A DNA stretch of 64,000 nucleotides from Panax quinquefolius. Taxonomy: Eukaryota > Streptophyta > Magnoliopsida > Apiales > Araliaceae. Positions 10,213-21,954 of this stretch are shown here, in pieces. The DNA is taken from assembly GCA_020205615.1 (NCBI GenBank), contig CM035170.1:44827807-44891806 (forward strand), read 5' to 3'. The notes beneath the pieces are model-generated. The model saw nothing but the letters and a program-made list of their open reading frames with translations. It made no database searches and was not told the DNA's origin. Position 1 is the stretch's first letter. Every line of letters starts with the position of its first letter. Made by a program: the position numbers and the translations under genes.

Positions 10213-12941
10213 TGCGAGACCCCAAATTATTAATAAATGAAATTTAATTTCCTCTATTTATCATTTTGAAATATTAAGAGTTGATTTGATTAATGTGGTT
10301 AGTTATGGGTAAAATGCTTAAATATTTCAAATAAGCAAGTGGTTATAAAATACTCATTGTTGTCGAGAATATTCGTTTGGTCATGGAATATTCTTCTTTG
10401 CATTGTCGGGAATATTAAATGCGACCAGTGCGACCTTGTGTGGGCCCCATAACGGAAAGCTATTGGATGAAGAAAACGACAGTATAAGTTGTTTATAAAT
10501 AACGGCGTAGTTATTCACAGATTATCTTGTTGGAATACCCCGGTGGTTAAAACACGATGTCTGGCGTTGTTGCAAGCGATGGCACGATTGCACCAATTAT
10601 TGATTCTTACGTGAAGGCACTACTCGATAATTGTTACGATAATTCTTGCTTCGATATTTTATTTTATTGATTCAATAATTCTGCGTTGATATTTTATATT
10701 ACTGTTGTTTCAATAATTATCACTACAAAGATTTTCCATTATCGAGTAATAATTCATATTATCTGAATAATATTATTAGAAAATATTATTGGTAATGTCT
10801 AGAAAGTTACATCTAAGGAGAGGTTTGGTCACCTAATTGCTTGTAGTAGTAAGGAGAAATTCTTATTGAAAGCCCCTCTTTCACGGACCTTTGGTTGCCA
10901 AGAATGTGATTCTCAGAATATTATTTGTAAATAATTAATTATTGATTTATTTAATATTGATTTTATGTGGATATAGATGGAGAAAATTTTTAAAGTGACA
11001 ATTGTTAAAAATCGACATTTTATCTTTTACGATAAAATAATATTTTATTATATTATTATAATATAATAATGATGATATTTTTACTGATGAATGTGGTATA
11101 TATGAGTAAATGAGGAGGAGGAGTATTTTTCTTGCAATAAATACTAAAAACATGTTAAATATATTGGTGGACCCATTTCTTGACTGAAATTTGATTATAG
11201 CCTGTAAAATCGCCCATTTATGGATTTCAGGTCAATTTACATTTGGATATTGGAAAAACTTTCTTCTGTAAAGTTGTAGAGAATTTAATTTCCTATAAAA
11301 ATTCGCGAGATTCGAATTTTCTGATAAAAGAGCTATTTATTATGAATTATTGAAGTTTCGAAATAATTGATTTTTGGAAGTTTTAATTATTTTTAATATG
11401 AAAAACGTTTTTGGTCATTATTGTGGGTTTTGCATGTGATGTAAATGATTGAATTCAGATCTAAGGAAGTGGGCGTAGGAAATTTGATTATATATATTAT
11501 TATTATATTCAATTTTCTTCTTTGGTGTTCTAAGCATTTTCTTATAAATAGGGTGCTTAGGTTAGAATTGAAAATAACACCAGAAACTGAAATTTTCTCT
11601 CTCTTTCTCTCTCTATATTATCGAATGTATTCTTATGAGTATTTTGATACTTTGAGTGTTGCTATACGGTGCAAGTTCCCTTCAACACTATATCCATATT
11701 CGGTCCAAATCTTGTCTTTTTCGAGGTAAGGGATATTATTTTTTTAAAAATGATATTATTTCTTTTAATATCATTTTGTCGGAATATTGGTAAGATTTTT
11801 CTTGTGAAATTCTGGTCTTTTTATGTCAGAGTTACTATTCACGAGTTACTATTCACGAGTACTATTCACGAAGTATGATGATTTTTTTTGTGGAATTTCT
11901 ACCTTTTAGTGTCGGAGTTACTATTCACGTATACGACACTATTCACAGAAAAATTAAATTTTCTTTTTCTGTGTCCAAGACTATCTGTTATGGTCTCTAT
12001 CTTTGATTGGATCTATGTTTTGATCTTTATTTTTGAATTCTGCTCCACAATAGTTTATTATGGAGTATTTTTGAACATGGATAAACCGAAGTGCGAATCT
12101 TTACTATTTATTCTTTTGTCTCACTGGATTCATTTTCTTAAAAATATTTCTCATCATCCTCAGTTCTAAATGATGATATAATTGAATATCTTTGGCCTGT
12201 AGTGCAAAGATGAACGATTTTTGATGAATATCTTTGATGCATGTAGTGCAAAGATGAATAGGTGTTTACATGAACATGACCAATGATGAATATCTTTGGC
12301 CCGTGGTGCAAAGAGATGAGCAGTGTTTAGATGAACATGACCAATGATGAATATCTTTGGCTTTGTGGTCAAGATGAATATTTGATTCAAGATGTATATT
12401 GATTGATGTTACGAGGATAAAATATTGATGATGGACTTTTAAATTCATAGATGATAGTAGATTTCATTCTCTACTTAACTCTTCTAATGAATTATTGTTT
12501 CATTCTGATTGTTGATCTAAAACTTGTTGTCTATTGTATTCTATCGATTTTCCTGTTGAAGACTAAGGATAATTTGTTGTACATTATCTTAGTCATAATG
12601 TTCTTTCTTGGGCTAGTTGAGCTCACCCTTTTCCTTGTTGTTCCATTTTTCTTCTCAGTAGGCAAGAATGTAGCGAGTAATAGTCGGGGTGTGGAATGAT
12701 GGTTCAAGACAGTTGTTTTAGTAGTCCTCACTATTTTGTAAAATAGTGTATTAATAATTGTAATGAGGACTTATTTGAGTGTGAATATTGTCTAGAAGAC
12801 AATATTTGTATTTAAACTCACAGTTTATGTGTTGTCGTATTTTGCACGACAATTGTATTAATGAAGTTATAGTTGTTTCTGTACCATGTATTTGGCGACT
12901 CAGAATAGGTTAGTTGGAATGGACCTAATTTGGGGCGTCAC
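10213..12941 (+). mobile_element. Element B 5' LTR
   Basis: A plus-strand LTR of about 2.73 kb from TGCGAGACCCC to GGGGCGTCAC. It holds a TATA box (TATAAATA, 11543-11550) followed by a CT-rich probable start region (about 11592-11617), GAATAGT-type repeats in reverse sense (11830-11870), and four copies of the ATCTTTG...CAAAGAT hairpin repeat (12180-12390). It is collinear with B's 3' LTR (24859-25724 plus 35523-37444). Confidence 0.88.
11543..11550 (+). promoter_or_regulatory. TATA box of element B 5' LTR
   Basis: TATAAATA followed by GGGTGCTTAGG. The identical arrangement stands in the 3' LTR at 35976-35983. A run rich in CTCTCT lies 45-70 bases downstream, a common plant initiator context. 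This would drive the genomic transcript of the element. Confidence 0.7.
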
Positions 12942-12944
12942 GGT

Positions 12945-12957
12945 TGGTATATCGAGC
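12945..12957 (+). promoter_or_regulatory. Element B primer binding site (degenerate)
   Basis: TGGTATATCGAGC, a two-base variant of TGGTATCAGAGC, directly after the LTR end. The downstream leader (12958-13121) contains the usual AGCTTAGGATATGG block and a mutated AACTAGGAGGGAGAG. Confidence 0.75.
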
Positions 12958-13121
12958 TTAGGATATGGTCTCTGGCGGAGATCGGGGAATAGAACTAGGA
13001 GGGAGAGCGAGTAAATCCTTCACTAGTGTGTCTACCTAAGCTTATTTGTTATTTAATTGGTCGATCATAATATAGGGATAATATGTGGCATGTCAATTAA
13101 CCATTGTTTTGTAATAGTAAA

Positions 13122-13926
13122 ATGGCATCTGAAGATGTTGAGATAAACAATGGAGCACATGAGACCGTTGAGTCACCACTGATCAATACCCATGATAAGG
13201 AAGGCAATAACCCTCCTGTAAACAATAACACCGACCAAATGATGAACGATGGTATGTTTAAGAACTTTCTAGAATTCATGCAAATCCAAACGAGAGACTC
13301 TTTGTTCAAAATGCGAGATGGAAACAACGGCAACTCACGGATGGTCACCGCTAGCGATTCGAGGAGTTAGGACCTTGCGAGTTTTGGGAAAGCCAAAACC
13401 ACTTGCGGCGAGGCGTGGATAAAGCGGATCACTAAGATATTTGATGTCTTGGGATGGTCGAGGAGTAAAGGTTCCTTTCACCACTTTCGTATTACGAGGA
13501 GAGGCATATTATTGGTGGGAATCAAGTAAAGCGTACTCGACTACTACATGCTTGAAGATGTCTTGGGAGAAGTTCCAAGAATTGTTCAACAAAAAATACT
13601 TTCCTGAAAGTATTCGCCATATGAAGGAGGAAGAGTTCATCAAAAATGGTAACCACTTCGGTAGTAATCATGGCCAAGATAATAGGAAAGGTGAGTCAAG
13701 TGGAAATTTCAAAAAGAGAAGATTCGACAATGACGGGAAGACGTCGACACCAACACCAGCAACGAATTTTAGAGGAGGAGAAAGACCGCTAGTTAGATGC
13801 TACAGATGCGGAGAAGAGGGACATATAAGTCCAAACTGTTCACAACCTTCCAAGGTATGTTATAATTATGGAAAGAAGGTCATATCGCTTTCGAGATTAT
13901 ACGGTGGCGAAACCCTAGTCCAGTGA
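13122..13926 (+). pseudogene. Element B gag, frameshifted and internally deleted
   Basis: The start ATG at 13122 gives MASEDVEINNGAHETVE, like the other gag starts. Frame 1 ends at a stop (13368-13370). The capsid motifs then continue in another frame from 13441 (VPFTTFVLRGEAYYWWES, MSWEKFQELFNKKYFPESI). After EEEFIK the sequence jumps directly to NGNHFGSNHGQD. Compared with element H this skips the LEQNN...SQYEAKF capsid C-terminal segment, an in-frame internal deletion. A first knuckle CYRCGEEGHISPNC is complete; the second, CYNYGKK, has lost its ligands. Gag would package RNA, but this copy is broken. Confidence 0.87.
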
Positions 13927-14235
13927 GGATGGTGACTCAAAAATTTCCCCCGGAAAAAAGTCAAAGTCATTTGTTCTGGAAGATCGTTTTTTTAAATGGT
14001 AATCGAATCGAGGAACCCGAATGAAGTTAGCAGGTTAGTTAATTATAAATTCTTCTGAAGTTTATACCTTATTAGATCTGGGTTCTACCCATTCATTTAT
14101 CTCTCTGCTATACTCAACGTTTAAACTTAACTCAGGAGAAAATTAGACTTTGACTTATCTGTTGAAACTACATTATGAGAAACTTTCATTACATCCACTT
14201 GTTTATAAATCTGTTTGATCCAAGTTGGCACCATC
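13927..14235 (+). pseudogene. Element B protease start, cut by element C
   Basis: The plus strand reads a short linker (VIESRNPNE-like), then YTLLDLGSTHSFIS, the protease active site with DTG changed to DLG. It continues to the text equivalent to LIQVGTI and breaks at 14235, where the LTR of element C begins. CCATC at 14231-14235 would be the left target duplication of C. The matching right copy is lost in a later deletion near 21240. Confidence 0.75.
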
Positions 14236-16950
14236 TGTGGCGCCCCAAAATAGGTATACACAACACCCATTCTCGAGTCGCCAAATACATGGTACAAGAA
14301 GCAAACTACAACTTCAATAATCTGAATGTGTGGTGTGAAATACGACAATATATCTTAATGAGTTTAAATATAATATTGTCTTCTAGACAATATCCACACA
14401 AAATAAATCCCCATCATAATTATTGATACATTATTTTACAAAAATGGTGAGGACTACTAAACAACTCTCTACAGAACCTTCATTCCATACCCCAGAGCTA
14501 ATACTACATTACATTCTAGCCTCCACGAGAAGAAAAATGGAACAACAAGGAAAGGGTGAGCTCAACTAGCCCGATAAAGAATACTATGACTAAGATAATA
14601 TACAACAAATTATCGTTAGTCTCCAACGAGGAAAAATCGATAGAATACAATAGATGACAAGTTTTGAGATCAATATTACGGCGGAAATAATAATTCATAG
14701 AAGAGTTACGTAGAGAATGAAATCTACTATAATCTATGAATTTAACATCCATCATCAATATTTTATCCTGTAACATCAATTAATTATTCATCTCAAATCA
14801 AATATTCATCTTTTACTCTCTGGGCCAAAGATATTCATCAATCGGTCGTATTCATCTCAACACTGTTCATCTTTGCACTAAAGGCTAAAGATATTCATCG
14901 ATCGGTCGTATTCATTTAAACACTGTTCATCTTTTGCACTCTGAGCCAAAGATATTCTTGAAATCATTCATCTTTGCTACTACGGCCCGAAGATATTCAA
15001 TAATATCATCATTTAAGGCGAGGATGATGAAAAATATTTTAAAAAACGAATCCATTGAAACAAAATGACGAGGATTAAGGATTAAGGATTAGTACTTTGT
15101 TTTATCCATGTTCAAAATTACCTCAAAATAATCATAGTGGTGTAAAATTCAAGAATGATCAAAATATGGATACAATCGAACTAGTATCCGGAATAGATGT
15201 TTTGGACGAAAAGAAGAAATTTTATTTTTCGATTGAATAGTCTCAGATATCGTGAATAGTCAGGTGAGTATCGTGAATAATAATAGTAACTCAGACACCA
15301 AAGATAGAAATTCCACAAAAACATTTTCACGCTTACATGAATAGTACTCGTGAATAGTAACTCGTGAATAGTAACTCATGAATAGTAACTTGTGAATAGT
15401 AACTCATGAATAGTAACCCCGACATGAAAAAGTTCAAATTTGATAAAATTTCGGATCGACATTTCGAAGTAATGATATTGAAGAAATAATATCATTCTGA
15501 AAAAATAATATCCCTTACCTCGAAAGAATCGATTTCTTGGAAGGAAAGGCTCGGAAGTGATCTTTGAATGAAACTTATCTTTGACAACAACTCTCAAAGT
15601 ATCTAAATACTCACAAAATACGCTCGATAATATAGAGAGAGAAAAAACTTTGTTTACGGTGTGATTTTCAATTCTAACTTAGCTCTCTATTTATAGGAAA
15701 ATGTTAACACGCCAAGGCAGACTTAACACTTTTTGATGGCTTTACCTTCTACTATTCCCACCCACCACATTTGAAAATTCAATTGAGCACATTTCTCACC
15801 AACAAAAGTGGGGCCCACCAATTCTAAATTTTCCACCAAAATCATTTATAACTTTAATTTACGAATCGGTCACCTCTTAAAATTCATAATAAATTATCGC
15901 TCATTTTTAACGGTTAAAAATTTGTGGACATATACTCAACTTATATATGTATAACATATCCAAAAATTACAACGATCCAACGGTCGGATTAAATATTATA
16001 ACTCACACAATAAAGGCATAATAACAATGGATTTGATCTTTTAATACCTCCAATCAGATAAAATACAAATAAAACATCTCGGCATTAATTCCTTCATTAA
16101 TAACCACATAAATAAATCCATCATTTATATAAAATAAATATTTCCTTATCATATGAATCAATAATTAATTATTCACAAATAATATTACGAATCACATTTA
16201 TGACAACGAAGTTGTTCCCGGGAAAGAGGGGCTTTCGATAAGGATCTCTCCTTCTTGGCGGCTTGATTAGGTGACCAAACCTCTCCTGAGGCAGAACTTT
16301 CTAGACATTGCCAATAATGTTATTTAATAATATTATTCAAATAATATGAATTATTGATCGATAATGGGAAATCTTGTGCGATGACAATTATTGAAACAAT
16401 AATAATATAAAATATCAACATGACAATTATTGAATCAATAAAATAAAATATTGAATAGTAACTCTTTGTGAAAATTATTGAGTAGTGCCTTCTACGTAAG
16501 GATCAATAATTCAACAATCTGCTCTGTCGTGTCTCTGGTGTCTTCTTGTCTGCGACCAGCGTATTCTTGTATTTTAACCAAAAGGTATTCAACAGGTCTT
16601 AACGGTAACAACTACTGGCAGTTATTTATAACCACCCAAACTTTATCGTTTTCCTCATCCAATCGCTTTCAGTTATGGGGCCCACATGGGCTATTTCTGC
16701 GCAGTTATACGAATATTCCCACGCGATCTGAATATTCCACGACGAAACGAATATTTCCCAACAACATCTGAATATTCCACGACCAAACGAATATTCCCGA
16801 CAAAAATGAATATTTTATAACCACTTGCTTATTTTGAAATATTTATGTATTTAACCCTTAACTATCCACATTAATCAAATCAACCCTTACTATTTCAAAA
16901 AAATAAATAAAGGAAATTCCTTTTTATTTAAAAAATTTGAGGTCTTCTGA
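14236..16950 (-). mobile_element. Element C 3' LTR
   Basis: Starts TGTGGCGCCCCAAAATAGG and ends at GAGGTCTTCTGA, about 2.7 kb, minus-strand orientation. Its first 600 bases match the start of C's 5' LTR at 20579 very closely. It contains hairpin repeats (about 14810-15000), a dense run of GAATAGTAACT units (15240-15420) and a minus TATA box (TATTTATA, 15688-15695). No host gene lies in it. Confidence 0.86.
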
Positions 16951-16963
16951 CCTCCCTCCTTAT
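16951..16963 (-). promoter_or_regulatory. Element C polypurine tract
   Basis: The minus strand reads ATAAGGAGGGAGG immediately before the LTR. It is preceded by the typical end of the chromodomain region. Confidence 0.78.
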
Positions 16964-18540
16964 GAAATTTAGTCCTCGAAATTGGCGTACGTATGGTGTT
17001 TCAAAAAAGGTGAGGATACCTCGCTTTCATTTCCGTTTCCAATTCCCGGTCATTTCCTCTATAGCATGATTCCTCCACAAAACTTTAACTTGTGGTATGA
17101 CCTTTCTTGCGCGTAGGGCGTGCTCCTTCCTATCCAAGATCTTGGCAGTACCTCCTCATCGTTAAGTCTTGGCTATCTCGTCAGTTTCTAACTCAATAAC
17201 GTGGTTCGGGTCTTTCACATATTTACTGAAATGCGGATATGTGAAACACATTATGAACACGAGACATACTTGGAGGTAACTTGTGAGTCTATAGGCTACA
17301 TTTCCTACTTTCGGTCGAAATTTGAAATGGACCATAAATCGTGGATTGAGCTTTCCTCTCTTCCCAAATCTTGTAACTCCCTTCCATGGAAGCAACTTCG
17401 TAATAATACATGATCCCCTACACTAAATTCCACGTCCTTTCGATGAAGATCCGCGTAACTCTTTTGTCGATCTTGTGCCGTTTGTATCGTTGTCCGAATC
17501 ATTTGGATATTTTCGGTGAGTCATACGTCTTAACTTTCGGGTCCCAACAATGTTGCTTCACCCACCTCATCCCAACATATTGGAGAGCGACATTTTCGTC
17601 CATATAATGCTTGAATGGAGCAACACCTTTATACTTGCACGATAAGCATTATTGTAGGAGAATTCCACGATGGTAAATACTTATCCCAACCGCCTTGAAG
17701 TCTAGGACCTGAGTCTTAATATATCTTCAAGAGTTTGAATAGTCCTCTCGATTGTCCGTCTGGTTTGGGGATGGTATCTTAGAACTAAATCGCAAATCCG
17801 TGCCCATAGCTTTTTGCAAGCTAACCCAAAATCTTGAAGTGAATCTTGGGTCACGATCCGAAACTATGGATCTGAGGCATGCCATGCAACCTCACAATCT
17901 CATTTACGTATATACTAGCAAGGCGTTCAAGGAATAAGTCTCCGTGTCGACAAGAAATGAGCGATTTGGTTAATCTATCAACAATAACCCAAATAGCATT
18001 GATGCCTTGAGAAACCGTAGGAAGACCCGTAAACGAAATCCATGGTAATGTGTTCCCACTTCCATTTGAATCTCAAGTGGTTGTAACGGACCCTTAGGTA
18101 CTAGATGCTCCTCCTTTACCGTTGGCAAGTTAAACACATCGAGATAAACTTTGCAATCTCTCTTTCATATTGTTCCACCAAAATGTATGTAGAAGATTAT
18201 GATACATTTAGTACTTCGAGATGGATTGCAAATGGTGTATTGTGTGCCTCCATCATAATCTTGTACTTCAAATCGAGTCGTTAGGAACACAAAGTCTAGA
18301 GTGGACTCAAGTATTCCTTCTTCATCAATTCTAAGCTTAGGAATAGCTCCTTCTTGTACTTTCTTCTTCATACGCATCATTTCACGATTAGGTGGCTTGA
18401 GCGACTTTAACTTTATCGATTAAAAGTCGATTATACTCGTATATCATCACATGGGTACCTAGAGTTTTCATCTCCATCTCTATTATTTGTAAATTATCTG
18501 AAATTAGTCTTTGACAATATCGTTTTCGTACTTATTATCG
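16964..18540 (-). pseudogene. Element C integrase with C-terminal chromodomain, decayed
   Basis: From high to low coordinates: a piece of the N-terminal integrase region (18165-18380, IDEEGILES then a broken HHCC area); core text (17700-18150); FSVGDHVLLRS (17305-17502); and GKRGKLNPRFM with HVIELETDEIA (17162-17395). The chromodomain end (VKVLW, EEMT) follows near 17020-17110. Integrase inserts the cDNA into the genome, and in chromoviruses the chromodomain is thought to steer it to marked chromatin. At least four frameshifts are present. Confidence 0.83.
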
Positions 18541-19060
18541 ATCTTCTACTCAACACGTCGGCTACCACGTTAAACTTTTCGGGATGGCATGGTCGAACAT
18601 GTCTTTGAAATGAGTCTCCTCTTGAGTTCTTCAAAGCTCTTCCCACATTCCTTGCTCCATTCGAATTTTGTATCTCTACTGAGTCAATTGCGTTAATGGA
18701 ATAGCGATTCGAGAATATCCTTCAACGAATCTCCGATAATAACCAACTAAGCCTGAAAGCTACGTATTTAGATTCTTGACTTAGGTTGCTCTCAAGCGTG
18801 ACTCATATCCCAATCTTGGATAGCACGTCACAATGACACCTATCGATTTACTATCGCACGCGAATATGGCGTCCCTACAGAGAGTAAAGCTTAGTGAATT
18901 CCACAAAGTCACAAGATAAAGGCTCGGTACCAAATTCTATAGTTGAATTTTTAACTCACGAAGTTCAATAGGAGCCATTCGATATGAGATTTTAGAAATG
19001 AGTTTTGTCTGCAAGGTTCAAAGTCGATACAAAATTTAATATCGAGCTTTGGGAGTAAAC
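18541..19060 (-). pseudogene. Element C: end of RT/RNase H fused to an RT-core replacement
   Basis: The RT thumb-connection text (GYYRRF-like, about 18690-18760) is followed on the minus strand directly by about 130 bases that do not belong to RT (about 18780-18900, reading IVTCYPRLGYES). Then comes the N-terminal RT stretch (APIELRELK-like, about 18940-18990). The palm with FIDD is absent, as is most of RNase H. Exactly the same junctions occur in element B on the opposite strand (21245-21954), so this is an inherited derivative structure and not two separate accidents. Confidence 0.72.
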
Positions 19061-19600
19061 CAAGAAATTCTTGAGAAATACATCGGGAAAATCAATAACA
19101 ACGGGAATATTATTCAAATCGGCGTGTCTTTATTCAAATCCATAACATGGACTAAGAAAACTTGACATCCGTAATAAGCGAATGACTTCATGGCTTGATA
19201 TGAAAATGTTTGATTACAATGGTTTGATTACTTGAATTTGAATAACGAGGTTGCTTAGGAATATGAAAACTAACAACCTTACGAAAATAATCAATTTCGG
19301 CGTGATGAGTAGTTAACCTTAAAATCACATCAAAACAAATATCTCCATAGAAATAAGGTTAACGCAGGTAATGTGATAGTGCCAACTGAATCAAGCAAGA
19401 TTTTTAAACAACGGATGTAATGAAAGTTTCTCTAATGGAGTCTCCACAGATAGGTCAAAGTTCAATTTCTCCGTAGTCGAGTTCAAGCGTTGGCGCAAGT
19501 AAGAGATAAAAGAATGGGTAGAACCCAGGTATCTCTAGTAAGGTATATACTTGCGAGAATTTATAATTAACTAACCAGTACTAACTTCATTCGGGTTCCT
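19061..19600 (-). pseudogene. Element C protease remnant
   Basis: The stretch is collinear by position and wording with element A 1300-1830: the ACAACCTTACGAAAA, GATGAGTAGTTAACC and AAAGTTTCTCTAA blocks on the plus strand are present. The protease frame is broken several times and no intact DTG triad is readable. Confidence 0.72.
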
Positions 19601-19909
19601 CGCATTTTAATGGAGTCACGACAAACGCTCTTCCGAGAACAGATTGACTTTGACTTTTACATATCACGCCTCTGGTGCCAGCGTCCCAATGGACTTGATT
19701 TACGCTATAGGACAAAATCTAGCTATGTGACCATCTTTTCCACAACTAAAACATACCTTGGAAGGCTTTGAGCAGTTTGACCTTATATGTCCCTCCTCTC
19801 ACATCAGTAGCATCTAGCGGCGATCGTTCTCTTCCCTAGAATTTGTTCTTTGGTCTTGATCTTTGCTGCTGCCGAGCGTCTTCCGTCGTCGTTAAATCTT
19901 CTCTTTTAG
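19601..19909 (-). pseudogene. Element C nucleocapsid zinc-knuckle remnant
   Basis: The minus strand carries the RNPNE linker (about 19580-19620) and, near 19740-19830, two degraded knuckles recognisable by the order CY..C, GH, QTAQS and a second CC pair. Upstream is the basic linker ending in KRRFNDD-like text. At about 19905-19915 this standard gag sequence switches to the non-standard ORF shared with element K. Confidence 0.65.
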
Positions 19910-20396
19910 ATTGGACATCTCTTTCCATAATATCAACGCGTCGTGCGGCTTTTTACCGTGCATCACTCATTCTCCTTTCGTTCGATTATTTCTTCTTTCA
20001 TTTCGATTCCAACTTTATCATCTTATACTCGCCAAAGATTGCTTACATTCAAGCATCACGTGTCGGGTAACCTGAAGCTTGAATCGTTGCATCCTTTTGC
20101 TCCACGTCTTGCACTGCAATTCTTGACTGCTCTTCTAACTCATGAATATGATTTTGCAATTCTACATTTTGATCATAAAATACCTCTAATAAACTCTCTT
20201 GGTACCTCTTCTTCCTCTTCTCTCCTCACTCTCATTTATTACCTCTGCGACTATCTAAAGTGCAACTATCAATTCTTCACTCACCACATGGATATCTCTA
20301 ATTCCTTCTTCACTTTGACATCACATTATCACGGTTGGCGATTAGAGGTGTCTCCACGATCTCATTCACTCCATTGTTAATATTCTCGATCGACAT
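19910..20396 (-). pseudogene. Element C N-terminal ORF of the element K type
   Basis: Starts MSIENINNGVNEIVETP (ATG at 20396) and follows element K's non-standard ORF through to RRVDI(M/V)ERDV(Q/R)SK(R/K). It then joins ordinary nucleocapsid sequence. Similarity to K at the DNA level is high over about 480 bases. C therefore looks like a recombinant between a K-type and a standard gag-pol element. Several frameshifts make it non-functional. Confidence 0.68.
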
Positions 20397-20563
20397 TCTC
20401 AAATCTTGTCATAAAACAAGGGTTAATTAAGGAAATCAATATATCACATAATATCCTATATCTTGACCAACTAACAAATAAGCTTAGGTAGGACACACTA
20501 GCGAAGGTTTTACTCGTCTCTCCCTCCTAGTTCTTTTCCCAGATCTCAGGAGATCATATCCTA

Positions 20564-20575
20564 AGCTCGATACCA
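20564..20575 (-). promoter_or_regulatory. Element C primer binding site
   Basis: The minus strand reads TGGTATCGAGCT, i.e. TGGTATCAGAGCT with one base lost. It is three bases from the LTR edge at 20579. Confidence 0.78.
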
Positions 20576-20578
20576 AGC

Positions 20579-21240
20579 TGTGGCGCCCCAAAATAGGTAT
20601 ACACAACACCCATTCTGAGTCGCCAAATACATGGTACAAAGAAGCAAACTACAACTTCAATAATACAAATGTAAGTGTGAAATACGATAATATATCTTGT
20701 GAGTTTAAATATAATATTGTCTTCTAGACAATATCCACACGCAAATAAATCCCCATCATAATTATTGATACATTATTTTACAAAAATGGTGAGGACTACT
20801 AAACAACTCTCTCTAGAACCTTCATTCCATACCCCACTAAGTAGTACTCGCTACATTCTCGCCTCCTAAGAAGAAAAATGGAACAACAAGGAAAAGGGTG
20901 AGCTCAACTAGCCCGATAAAGAATACTATGACTAAGATAATATACAACAAATTATCGTTAGTCTCCAACAGGAAAAATCGATAGAATACAATGATAAATG
21001 ACAAGTTTCGGATCAATATTCGCAATGTGAAATAATAATTCATAGAAGAGTTACGTAGAGAATGAAATCTACTATAATCTATGAATTTAACGGTCCATCA
21101 TCAATATTTTATCCTGTAACATCAATCAATTATTCATCTCAAATCAAATATTCAACTTTGCACTACTGAAGCGAAAGATATTCATCAATCGGTCATGTTC
21201 ATCTCAACACTGTTCATCTTTGCACTAAAGGCCAAAAATA
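20579..21240 (-). mobile_element. Element C 5' LTR, truncated
   Basis: Begins TGTGGCGCCCCAAAATAGG and matches C's 3' LTR for about 650 bases, then stops inside the hairpin-repeat region at GGCCAAAAATA. About 2 kb of LTR, including the promoter, is missing. The sequence passes into plus-strand pol of element B. One deletion removed the outer LTR end, the right target duplication and part of B's pol. Confidence 0.8.
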
Positions 21241-21954
21241 CGTTATGGGGCCAAGTGTGATATTGAATTTTGTATCGACTTTGAACCCGGTACAAAACCC
21301 ATTTCTAAAATCTCATGGCTCTATTGAACTTGAGGAGTTAAAATTCAATGTAGAAGTTTGTACAGAGCCTTTATCTGGTGACTTCCTTTGTGGAATGCAC
21401 CGGCCCGACTCTCCGTAGGGGCGCCATATTTGTGTGATAGTAAACCGATAGGTACCATTGTGACGTGCTTTCCAAGATTGGGATATGAGTCACGGTTGAG
21501 AAACAACCTAAGTCGATGTCGAAATATGTAGCTTTCTAAACTTAGTTGGTTATTATCAAAGATTCGTGGAAAGATTTTCTTGAATCGCTACTCCATTAAC
21601 TTCGGTGACTTCGTAGAGATACAAAATTTGAAAGGAGCAAGGAATGTGGGAAGAGCTTGAAGAACTCGAGAGGAGACTCATTTGGCACTGTTACGACCAT
21701 ACCATCTTGAAAAAAAATGAACATGGTAGGCGTAGCGTTGAATAAAAGATCGTATGCATTTACGAGTGCGATATTGTTAACACAAAGACCCATTTAAGTA
21801 TGACTTCTACGAAGATGGAGATAGAGTTAAAGATTCCAAGAACTGCGTGAAGATAACGAAGATACGATTAGAATCGACTTTAATCGATAAATTTAAAGCT
21901 GCTCAAGCTACAGACTTGGAGTTGATGAATATGATGAAGAAGATGCAAGAAGTC
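21241..21954 (+). pseudogene. Element B pol fragment with the same RT-core replacement as C
   Basis: The plus strand reads IEFCIDFEPGTKPISKIS (start of the RT region). It then has the replacement segment IVTCFPRLGYESRLR, then LSWLL-type thumb text, and finally LMNMMKKMQEV just before the integrase N-terminus. The order and junctions equal those of C (18290-19060) in inverted orientation. Palm, FIDD and RNase H are absent. The stretch is interrupted at 21954 by solo LTR L and resumes at 24420. Confidence 0.75.
21950..21954. repeat. Left target duplication of solo LTR L (AAGTC)
   Basis: AAGTC directly before TGTGACGCCCCC, repeated exactly at 24415-24419. Confidence 0.9.

Noticed and set aside
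19843..20380. Plus-strand frames of 75 and 145 codons
   Set aside because: They are the opposite strand of the K-type ORF in element C, where the minus strand has the gag-like start and similarity to K.
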